From assembly GCA_018814245.1 (NCBI GenBank), contig JAHIZN010000414.1:1-14067 (forward strand): DNA of 14,067 bases, read 5' to 3'. This stretch comes from a bacterium (GTDB lineage: Bacteria > UBA9089 > CG2-30-40-21). How positions within the stretch are numbered: the first letter of the stretch is position 1; each line of letters opens with the position of its first letter. The notes beneath the pieces were generated by a model. It was not told where the DNA came from and did not search any database. It worked only from the letters and a program-made list of their open reading frames with translations. Below, piece by piece: positions 1 to 6,101 of this stretch. The position numbers and the translations under genes are program-made.

Positions 1-230
1 AGTCAGAATTCAGAATAGCTCCAGAGTAAGCATATAAATCCCATTATCTCTCTCTCAATATCCCCATATCTCCTGCGAAAACTATCATAGCAGGTGTTCT
101 CATTCTGACTTCTGACTCCTGAATTCTGTATTCTGAATTCTTGCTGCCTAAGTAGCTACAAATGTGCTTAAAATAACAATAGCTGAGTAGTTACCATTTT
201 TAATTCATAATTCATAATTTTTAATTTTCT
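1..230. repeat. Non-coding spacer with interspersed repeats
   Basis: This stretch lies downstream of the EF-G paralogue and holds no credible gene. Positions 1-16 (AGTCAGAATTCAGAAT) and about 100-140 carry the same TCAGAATTC/TTCTGACT repeat family in opposite orientation. Related copies occur near 9978-9997 and 4034-4060. Positions 147-160 (rc GTAGCTACTTAGG) and 184-195 (rc GGTAACTACTCAG) match the GTAACT..CAG motif found at the ends of other spacer elements in this window. About 200-228 is an AT-rich heptamer-type repeat (ATTCATA twice). CCTGC/GCAGG at about 71-93 can form a short hairpin. No convincing rho-independent terminator is visible. Confidence 0.6.
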
Positions 231-2303
231 TTATGCATGATGCTCTTCTTCCCTCGCTACCTTAGCCTCAGCAATGATCTTCTCTGCAATCGGATGAGGC
301 ACCTCTTCATAATGAGCAAATTTCATCTTGAAGCTGCCGCGCCCACGGGTAATGGATCGCAGTGCCGTAGCATATTTATACATCTCTGACTGGGGAACAT
401 TTGCCTTTACCAACTCATTCTTCCCTTGAGGCTCTACACCCAGTATCCTTCCCCTTCGCACATTAAGGTCTCCAATCACCTCGCCCATATTTGCCTCTGG
501 TGCAAGGCACTCTACCTCAACAATAGGCTCTAACAGTACTGGATTGGCATCCTCAAACGCCTTCTTAAAGGCACCTGCACCAGCAATCTGAAAGGCTAAA
601 TCAGAGGAATCTACATCATGGAATGAGCCGTCATACAGGGTTACCCTGACATTAATTATATGACAACCAGCAAGGATGCCCTTATCCATGGTATCCCTGA
701 CACCCTTTTCCACAGGGGGAACATATTTTGCCGGGATAGCACCGCCAAATATATCACTTACAAACTCAAATCGTTCACCAGTAGTTAATGGTTCAATCTT
801 CAGGAATGCCTCGCCATACTGTCCCCTGCCCCCTGATTGTTTCTTGTGCTTATAGCTGCCCTGTCCGGGTTTTCTGATGGTTTCCCGATACGGAACCCTT
901 GGCTTTTCTAACTCTACCTCTGTCCCAAACCTTCTTGTCAGGCGATCCACAACCACATCCAGATGTGTTTCCCCTATACCGGAGATAATGGTTTGTGATA
1001 ATTCGTGGTCAAGATGCATGGTAAAGGTAGGATCTTCATCAGCAATCTTATGAAGACCAAGCCCCATCTTTTCTTGATCTGCCTTTGTTTTGGGTCTTAC
1101 AGCAATAGAGATAGAGGGTTGTGGAAAATCTATGCCGGGCAAGGTAATTGGGTTAGATGTCATACACAGGGTAGCCCCTATCTTAACCCCTTTAATCTTA
1201 ACAATTGCACCTATATCCCCTGCACCTACCCTTTCAATATTGTTTTTATGTTTGCCTGACATCAGACATAGATGCCCTATCCTCTCTTTATGCCCTGTAG
1301 TTGCATTAATTATATCCATACCATTGGTCAGGCTGCCGGAATATGCCCTGAAAAAGACCAGTTCGCCGATATGCGGATCAGAGATTATCTTAAATACCAA
1401 TCCACAGAAGGGGTCATCAAGGGAGACAGTCCTTGTTTCATCAGGATTTACCCCGCAAACCACGCCCACATCTGCTGGAGATGGAAAGGATTCAACAATC
1501 AGATCAAGCAGCCTGTCCACACCAATATTATTATAGGCTGAACCGCAAAGAATGGGTATAATCGTACCATTCTTGATGCCATTATTTAGCCCCGAGATAA
1601 TTTCTTGTTCAGACAATTCCATGGTTTCCAGATATTTTTCGGTTAAGGCATCATCGCTTTCTGCCGCCGCATCTATTAATTTTTCCCTATATTTTTCTAT
1701 TCTTTCCGAAATATCCTGCGGCATAGGTCTTTCCTGTGCCTTGCCATCCTTGTATTCGTATGCCTTCATCCTGATCAGATCAACTATCCCTGAAAACTTA
1801 TCCCCTGTACCGATAGGGAGTTGAAAGGGAATAATGTTTGCGGATGATTCTAAAATGGATATAGACTCTACAGCCTTATAGAAATCTGCATGTTCTTTTT
1901 CCATCTTGTTTGCAAAAATACATCTTGCCAATTTTCTTTCATCAGCGTATTGCCAGACCAATTCCGTTCCTGTTTCCACACCCGGTGCGGCATCAAGCAC
2001 AACCACACACCCCTCTACAACCCGCAAGGATTTTTGTACCTCCCCGACAAAGTCTGTATAACCAGGGGTATCCAATATATTTACCTTAGTCTTTTTCCAC
2101 TCGCCATAGCCAAGACTAAGATTGACAGATATTTTTCTTTTCACCTCATCAGGCTCATAATCCATAGCAGAGCTTCCATTGTCAACCCTGCCCAGCCTGT
2201 CCACTGCCTTTGCATTAAACAGCATGGCTTCTGTCAGCGTCGTCTTCCCTGCCCCACCGTGCGAGATCATGGCTACATTTCGGATCATGTTTGGTTGATA
2301 CAT
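231..2303 (-). CDS. fusA: Elongation factor G paralogue (EF-G-2 type translational GTPase)
   Basis: A 690-residue, full-length translation factor of the EF-G family, expected to act on the ribosome in the cytoplasm. The start at 2303 is chosen because AGGAGG sits 5 nt upstream (2309-2314). An open frame extends to 2363 but has no such site and would run through a palindrome. Numbered from 2303: P-loop HGGAGKTT at 15-22, switch II DTPGYTDF from 78, and guanine-specificity motif NKME at 122-125. The five-domain layout is complete, with domain IV motifs (QSGGRGQYG, DVDSSDLAFQIAGAGAFKKAF split over the loop) and domain V (GEVIGDLNVRRGRI). GGAGK in the P-loop, KRKISV in switch I and Tyr where canonical EF-G has the DTPGH histidine are traits I associate with the EF-G-2 subgroup rather than the main EF-G. 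NKME instead of NKMD is odd. It appears monocistronic and stops at TAA. Whether it is the only EF-G in the genome cannot be told here. Confidence 0.93.
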   Translation of the reverse strand: MYQPNMIRNVAMISHGGAGKTTLTEAMLFNAKAVDRLGRVDNGSSAMDYEPDEVKRKISVNLSLGYGEWKKTKVNILDTPGYTDFVGEVQKSLRVVEGCVVVLDAAPGVETGTELVWQYADERKLARCIFANKMEKEHADFYKAVESISILESSANIIPFQLPIGTGDKFSGIVDLIRMKAYEYKDGKAQERPMPQDISERIEKYREKLIDAAAESDDALTEKYLETMELSEQEIISGLNNGIKNGTIIPILCGSAYNNIGVDRLLDLIVESFPSPADVGVVCGVNPDETRTVSLDDPFCGLVFKIISDPHIGELVFFRAYSGSLTNGMDIINATTGHKERIGHLCLMSGKHKNNIERVGAGDIGAIVKIKGVKIGATLCMTSNPITLPGIDFPQPSISIAVRPKTKADQEKMGLGLHKIADEDPTFTMHLDHELSQTIISGIGETHLDVVVDRLTRRFGTEVELEKPRVPYRETIRKPGQGSYKHKKQSGGRGQYGEAFLKIEPLTTGERFEFVSDIFGGAIPAKYVPPVEKGVRDTMDKGILAGCHIINVRVTLYDGSFHDVDSSDLAFQIAGAGAFKKAFEDANPVLLEPIVEVECLAPEANMGEVIGDLNVRRGRILGVEPQGKNELVKANVPQSEMYKYATALRSITRGRGSFKMKFAHYEEVPHPIAEKIIAEAKVAREEEHHA

Positions 2304-2306
2304 TTC

Positions 2307-2315
2307 ATCCTCCTT
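2307..2315 (-). promoter_or_regulatory. Ribosome binding site of the EF-G paralogue
   Basis: On the minus strand this reads AAGGAGGAT, with AGGAGG ending 5 nt before the ATG at 2303. It decides the start codon in favour of 2303 over the upstream ATG at 2363. Confidence 0.85.
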
Positions 2316-2335
2316 GTGCTTAGGGTTTATGTGAT

Positions 2336-2356
2336 AGACACAAAATTTTTGTGTCT
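2336..2356. promoter_or_regulatory. Perfect 10-bp palindrome upstream of the EF-G paralogue
   Basis: Half-sites AGACACAAAA (2336-2345) and TTTTGTGTCT (2347-2356) are perfect inverted repeats around a single T. They are flanked by GAT and CTATC, which would extend the symmetry if two bases are skipped. The palindrome lies about 33 nt upstream of the start codon and about 20 nt upstream of the ribosome binding site. It could be an operator for a dimeric repressor or a hairpin in the 5' leader. No matching promoter could be assigned, so the role is inference. Confidence 0.45.
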
Positions 2357-2542
2357 CTATCAACTCAGGTTATTCCGGCCGATAGCTTTTTCATCTGTTA
2401 TTTACTGCAATTCCCTCATAATAAATGCCTACAGCCTAATGACACCTTTATATGTCCCCATTCATGAATTTCATTTGCCTTGTTATTCTTGGCAATAAGT
2501 CTGTAATGAAGTCAGACCCATAATGGAGAATAATGTATTTGA

Positions 2543-2686
2543 TAAGCGTTCAGCCGTCAGCTATCAGCAGTCAGTAAAGACTATAAAATCAAGGAAAAGA
2601 AAGATATTCTATGTTATGGCTTTCTGCTTTTCGTGGCGAAATACCTTATAAGAGCTGAAGGCTGACCGCTGATAGCTGAACGCTTA
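2543..2686. repeat. Long inverted repeat between acetyltransferase and EF-G genes
   Basis: The arms begin TAAGCGTTCAGC (2543) and end GCTGAACGCTTA (2686). They are roughly 32 nt each and rich in degenerate CAGC/TATCAGC units, around a 78-nt AT-rich centre. It occupies the spacer after the acetyltransferase stop codon and is non-coding. CAGCTATCAGCGGTCAGC-like repeats are common intergenic elements in several bacterial lineages (general knowledge, not checked here). It may be a small non-autonomous element or act as a transcript-end hairpin. Confidence 0.7.
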
Positions 2687-2724
2687 CTCTATTTGTTTCA
2701 ATCATTTTCTCCTCTCCCATCCCA

Positions 2725-3195
2725 TCAGCTCCCTGCTGCCCCCTCAACGATATACTCCATAGCCACCTCTTTACAGTTTGGAAACAATGGGCAGCGGATA
2801 CATTCACCCCAGATCTTATGGGGCAGGGAGGATGAGGGGATGACCTTAAATCCTTTTTTTGCGAAGAAATTCTGTTCATAGGTCAGGGTAAAAATCTTTG
2901 TTATCCCAAGTGATCTTGCTTCTTTCAGGGCAGAGCTTAACAATTCTGAGCCTATCCCCTGACCAGAAAACTCCTTTAATACAGCCAGAGACTTAACCTC
3001 AGCAATATCCTCCCAGACAACATGAAGGGCACAGCACCCAACTATTTTTCCATCTACCTCGGCAATAAAATAATCCCGTATGTTCTCATAAATATCTCCT
3101 AATGCCCTGGGCAGCAATTTCCCCCTTTTGGCGTATTGATTAATAATTGCCTGAATAAGTGGAGCCTCTCGAATATCAACCTTTCTGATTTTCAT
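2725..3195 (-). CDS. GNAT N-acetyltransferase, short-form N-acetylglutamate synthase-like (ArgA)
   Basis: A 156-residue single-domain GNAT acetyltransferase in the cytoplasm. The likely reaction is acetyl-CoA + L-glutamate to N-acetylglutamate, the first step of arginine synthesis. Start ATG at 3195 is preferred because the conserved fold begins immediately (MKIRKVDIREAP); GAGG lies 10 nt upstream. An upstream GTG at 3249 adds 18 unconserved residues. Visible features are the GKLLPR segment (26-30), IVGCCALHV (51-59), EVKSLAV (66-72) and the acetyl-CoA pyrophosphate loop GQGIG (78-82). The C-terminal signature LPHKIWGECIRCPLFPNC has cysteines 132, 135 and 141. This C-x2-C-x5-C tail and the LLPR motif match what I know of short ArgA-type enzymes lacking the amino-acid-kinase domain. 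A near-perfect sigma-70-like promoter lies upstream. No other arg gene is in the window, so substrate specificity is inferred. Confidence 0.82.
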   Translation of the reverse strand: MKIRKVDIREAPLIQAIINQYAKRGKLLPRALGDIYENIRDYFIAEVDGKIVGCCALHVVWEDIAEVKSLAVLKEFSGQGIGSELLSSALKEARSLGITKIFTLTYEQNFFAKKGFKVIPSSSLPHKIWGECIRCPLFPNCKEVAMEYIVEGAAGS

Positions 3196-3326
3196 CTCTT
3201 CTTTGCCTCGTTTTGAAGATTTGCTACGGCAAACACAGTTAATCCTCACCCCAATGAAGCAACACCTCTGACATTTGTGTTCTTTGTGCCCCTTGCGATA
3301 ATTCTAACATTGTCGAAAACAAGTAA

Positions 3327-3355
3327 ATTATATCATCCTCATTATATCTTGTCAA
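3327..3355 (-). promoter_or_regulatory. Consensus sigma-70-type promoter of the acetyltransferase gene
   Basis: On the minus strand, TTGACA (3350-3355) and TATAAT (3327-3332) are both perfect consensus hexamers separated by exactly 17 nt. The bases before the -10 read TGA, giving an extended -10 (TGnTATAAT). Transcription would start near 3320, leaving a leader of about 125 nt before the start codon at 3195. The leader has only weak hairpins and no recognised riboswitch. Confidence 0.8.
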
Positions 3356-3484
3356 TGGATTTTTTGGGAAATTGAGAACATGGGAAATGAGAGCGTGCAT
3401 AGCCTCTCCCGCCATATCTACACTCATCTGCACTGCTTGACCTCATTTGATGCCATTTTTGTCGATTAATGGGGATGTGTTGTT

Positions 3485-3612
3485 CCTTCTTCAGAAGCAG
3501 AGAACCCACCCCTAACCCCTCCGAGGAGGGGAATCAGAAACCTCAGCAATCAGAAGGGCAGTGTATTCCCCTCTTGGGAGGGGCAGGGGTGGGTTCTCTC
3601 CTCCTGAAGAGG
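3485..3612. repeat. Large inverted-repeat element with AACCCACCCCT arms
   Basis: The left arm at about 3488-3534 contains GAGAACCCACCCCT and ends AGGAGGGGAAT. The right arm at about 3565-3610 is its imperfect reverse complement, starting ATTCCCCTCTTGG and containing AGGGGTGGGTTCTC. The arms are about 47 nt with a few mismatches, around a 30-nt centre. A transcript would fold into a long hairpin. Similar 'AACCCACCCCTAACCCC' repeats are widespread intergenic elements in environmental bacterial genomes (recollection, not searched). No transposase is present, so it is best described as MITE-like. Confidence 0.75.
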
Positions 3613-3786
3613 GGGTAGAAATGTCAAGCAAGCAAATCGTGACTTTTGAAGGCGTTTGGCAGGTTTTATCTCTCTGAATTTTCCTCAAATCCGCATAAAG
3701 CCTGAAAACTCTATGCAACGCTCTCTGGGAAATTGGATATGGTATCCACACAAAACAAAAGTAGAGCCGACTATATTAATTTAACC

Positions 3787-4079
3787 GTAACTATTCAGGT
3801 ATCCTGACCAATGTAGGGGCAACCCCCCGTGGTTGCCCTCTGTATCTGTAGTTGCCCTTATGTAGTTAAGTGCAGACCTATGTGTCTCTATCCAATAATT
3901 CCCCGTGATTATCCTATTATCAGGACAGGCCACGGGCACAGAGGGCAACCACAGGGGGTTGCCCCTACAACAGAAACAAACATTCTGCCTTATCCACTAT
4001 CCCTTATCAGTTGCCCCTACAACAGAAACAAACATTCTGACTCCTGTACTGCTGTATTCTTGCTTGCCTGAATAGTTAC
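3787..4079. repeat. Nested repeat cassette bounded by GTAACTATTCAGG inverted repeats
   Basis: Outer ends GTAACTATTCAGG (3787-3799) and CCTGAATAGTTAC (4067-4079) are a perfect 13-bp inverted repeat. Inside is a second inverted repeat of 29 bp arms with one mismatch: 3812-3840 starts TGTAGGGGCAACCCC and 3941-3969 ends GGGGTTGCCCCTACA. Next to it is a perfect 30-bp direct repeat (3958-3987 and 4010-4039, starting GTTGCCCCTACAACAG) with a 52-bp period. A TTCTGACTCCTG unit lies at about 4035-4046. The region is non-coding and makes up most of the spacer behind the PorV-OmpA gene. Confidence 0.75.
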
Positions 4080-4137
4080 ATCTAACCTTCAATTTCAAAA
4101 TGTGAACCCGTCCCCAATTTCCCAGGAGATGGTGATT

Positions 4138-5571
4138 TTACTCCTTTTCCAAAATCTTAAACTCTACCCGGCGATTCTTAGCCTGCCCTTCTTCGGTATC
4201 ATTATCAGCCACAGGCCTTAATGCTCCATAGCCAATTGCCTTCATCCTTTCAGCAGTTATCCCTTTGGAAACAAGATATTCCATCACCGCCTCAGCTCTT
4301 TGCTGGGAAATTTTTCGATTGCACTCAGGTGTGCCACTATTGTCACTATGGCCTTCAATTTCGATTTTAACTTCCATGTGTTGCTCCAGAATTTTGGCTG
4401 CCTCATTCAAGCCAGCATAAGATTGAGGAATGAGGGTAGCTTTATTGTGCTCAAAACTTAGTTCTTTTAGAGTCCATTGTTCGCCTGCTTCGACTACCGG
4501 ACAGCCTTTGGCATCTACTTTTGCCCCTTCGGGGGTATCCGGACATTGGTCAAGTCCATCGTAAACCCCATCATTGTCCGAGTCTAATGGGCAGCCTCTG
4601 GAATCCACTGTAGCCCCTACAGGGGTATTGGGGCACCGATCAATTCCATCATGTATCCCATCCTTATCAGAGTCTTCAAGAGACTGAAACGAGATTGAAA
4701 AACGGTGGGTATCCCCTAAATCGCCATAAGGCACATAGGCATAGTCAAGCTGGCAAAGAGGAAAGTTAAATCCTGCCCCAAAGCTAAATCCGTTATCTAA
4801 ATCATGCTTTGAGGTATAACCACATCTTAATGTTAGGGTTGATGTGACTAAATATTCCAGTCCGAGGTTTAATCTCCAGTCATTATCTGCCGGCCTGGTT
4901 ATGTCGGCCGCTAAGAGCAGGTTATTATCTGATGCCTTGTAAGACATACCCCCTCTGTAAATAAGCGGCAGGGCTTCCCTTTTGTTGATAAACCTGAGCG
5001 TTGTCCCAATATTTTGAATAGCCATTCCCCATTTAATGTTTTTTAATGGGTCACAGTATAGAATTCCCATATCAAAGGCTAAGGCAGAGTCTTCTTCATT
5101 TTCTATCTCTTGTTGTATATATTTTAATGATATACCGAGTGCTCCATTATGGTCAAACATTGAACTGGAACTGAATTGAATGGCAAAATCCTTTGCCCCA
5201 AAATCTCCTATCGGTCTACTATCCTTATCTCGTCCTTTTAAGCTATCCATGCCTAAATAAGTAATACTGTCCCCAGAAACACCCAATTTATGAGGTTTGG
5301 CATAGAGTAAGGACTCATAACGCAGGTCTCTTAGCCATTTATTATGCATAAGGCTAATATGTTCTTGAGTCAATTGACATAATCCGGCCGGATTATAGTA
5401 GATGGCATAGGTATCATCCGAGACAGCACAAAATGCTTCACCCATTCCGCTGGCTCTTGCCCCGGCACCTATCCTTAAGAATTGCCCGACATCAGCTCCG
5501 GCATCTGCCCGGCCAAGTATGGCTGCCAAACATACCCCCAATATAACTACTCCAATCAGATACTTCCTCAT
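4138..5571 (-). CDS. PorV/PorQ-family outer-membrane barrel fused to calcium-binding repeats and an OmpA peptidoglycan-binding domain
   Basis: 477 residues, predicted in the outer membrane. ATG at 5571 has AAGGAGGT 8 nt upstream. Residues 1-24 form a signal peptide ending ADA. Residues about 25-296 match the PorV/PorQ (UPF0164-like) barrel; the N-terminal hallmark is FLRIGAGARASGMGEA, followed by YAIYYNPAGL. Residues 297-365 hold two thrombospondin-3-like calcium motifs (DSDKDGIHDGIDRCPNTP and DSDNDGVYDGLDQCPDTP). Residues about 366-477 are an OmpA C-terminal domain with EGHSDNSG and SQQRAEAVMEYL, whose Asp and Arg are the usual peptidoglycan diaminopimelate contacts. In T9SS, PorV carries cargo with C-terminal sorting domains to the outer-membrane attachment complex. 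The next two genes upstream encode proteins with such domains, so a cargo-acceptor role is a reasonable inference. Simple PorV proteins lack the OmpA part; here the barrel would be tied to the cell wall. A structural porin-like role is the alternative. Confidence 0.85.
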   Translation of the reverse strand: MRKYLIGVVILGVCLAAILGRADAGADVGQFLRIGAGARASGMGEAFCAVSDDTYAIYYNPAGLCQLTQEHISLMHNKWLRDLRYESLLYAKPHKLGVSGDSITYLGMDSLKGRDKDSRPIGDFGAKDFAIQFSSSSMFDHNGALGISLKYIQQEIENEEDSALAFDMGILYCDPLKNIKWGMAIQNIGTTLRFINKREALPLIYRGGMSYKASDNNLLLAADITRPADNDWRLNLGLEYLVTSTLTLRCGYTSKHDLDNGFSFGAGFNFPLCQLDYAYVPYGDLGDTHRFSISFQSLEDSDKDGIHDGIDRCPNTPVGATVDSRGCPLDSDNDGVYDGLDQCPDTPEGAKVDAKGCPVVEAGEQWTLKELSFEHNKATLIPQSYAGLNEAAKILEQHMEVKIEIEGHSDNSGTPECNRKISQQRAEAVMEYLVSKGITAERMKAIGYGALRPVADNDTEEGQAKNRRVEFKILEKE

Positions 5572-5602
5572 CTTACTATACCTCCTTGATTATTAAATTG
5601 AT

Positions 5603-5683
5603 CGTTCAGGATATAATCCTGAACGCTTGACTGAAAAGGGATTATCCCTCAACCAATATTCCGCTCAGGACAAACATCCTGAG
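5603..5683. promoter_or_regulatory. Pair of hairpins upstream of the PorV-OmpA gene
   Basis: CGTTCAGGAT (5603-5612) and ATCCTGAACG (5616-5625) form a perfect 10-bp stem with a 3-nt loop. A second stem is CTCAGGA (5664-5670) with TCCTGAG (5677-5683). Both share a TCAGGA half-site. They lie 32-112 nt upstream of the start codon, in the likely promoter/leader region. They could be operators, leader hairpins or REP-like repeats; no -10/-35 pair could be assigned. Confidence 0.45.
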
Positions 5684-6067
5684 GTAACTGCTCAATAACC
5701 TGTGGATTTTGCAAGCTACGAAGATTGCCATCGTGAGCTTACTTTCACAATTGCGAGCGAAAAAGAGGTAGCACCTCTGGCAGGGAAAGAACCACAAAGG
5801 GTGTAAATATTGGGGGTGTCTCCCTTTTCTCCATTATCCCCCTATCTCTCTATCCCCATATCTCTCTATTCTCTATCCCCCCATCTCCCAAGAATTGCGA
5901 ACAATAACGAAACAGGAGTAACCGCAAATGAGAAGAGCCCGATAATGGTTTATTTCTTAGAATTTACACCCTTTGCGGCTCTTTCCCTGTATCTGTATTC
6001 TTGCTATCTGAATAGTTACTGTTGTTTTCAACCTCTTGCGAATTGCCACAGGATATTGAGCAGTTAC
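5684..6067. repeat. Outer inverted repeat surrounding MITE copy 1
   Basis: 22-bp ends at 5684-5705 (GTAACTGCTCAATAACC...) and 6046-6067 (reverse complement, one mismatch) enclose the MITE, giving a 384-bp nested structure. Inside the right part, 6008-6019 also carries the GTAACTATTCAG motif (rc) seen at 3787 and 4079. The right outer arm recurs at 9911-9930, and AACCTGTGGATTTTGCAAGC from the left side recurs in reverse complement at about 10226-10245. The larger cassette, not only the MITE, is therefore shared between the two spacers. Confidence 0.75.
5781..5989 (+). mobile_element. MITE-like element, copy 1
   Basis: A 209-bp element with terminal inverted repeats of about 28 bp: the left end 5781-5808 starts CAGGGAAAGAACCACAAAGG and the right end 5962-5989 ends CGGCTCTTTCCCTG, with two mismatches between arms. 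The interior is non-coding and contains a TATCCCC/ATCTCTC low-complexity tract with a 16-bp tandem duplication absent from the other copy. The rest is nearly identical to 10007-10198 in reverse orientation. The inner TIR motif GGGTGTAAA recalls ends of some IS256-like elements, but this is only a suggestion. No target-site duplication is obvious. It lies between the Ig-repeat protein gene and the PorV-OmpA gene. Confidence 0.85.
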
Positions 6068-6101
6068 ATTCTGTTCGAATTGATTACCTTCTGTCATCAA
6101 T

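Noticed and set aside
1090..2498. Plus-strand frames opposite the EF-G gene
   Set aside because: They are antisense shadows of a well-conserved translation factor.
3239..3433. 64-codon minus-strand frame starting GTG with GAGGT upstream
   Set aside because: It contains the perfect -35/-10 promoter of the acetyltransferase, has no recognisable family, and overlaps the leader. It is probably chance.
3512..3751. 79-codon minus-strand frame
   Set aside because: Half of it is the long inverted repeat 3485-3612 and the rest has no recognised similarity.
3787..4079. CRISPR array
   Set aside because: There are only two direct-repeat copies with an internal 22-bp gap, and these are part of inverted-repeat elements.
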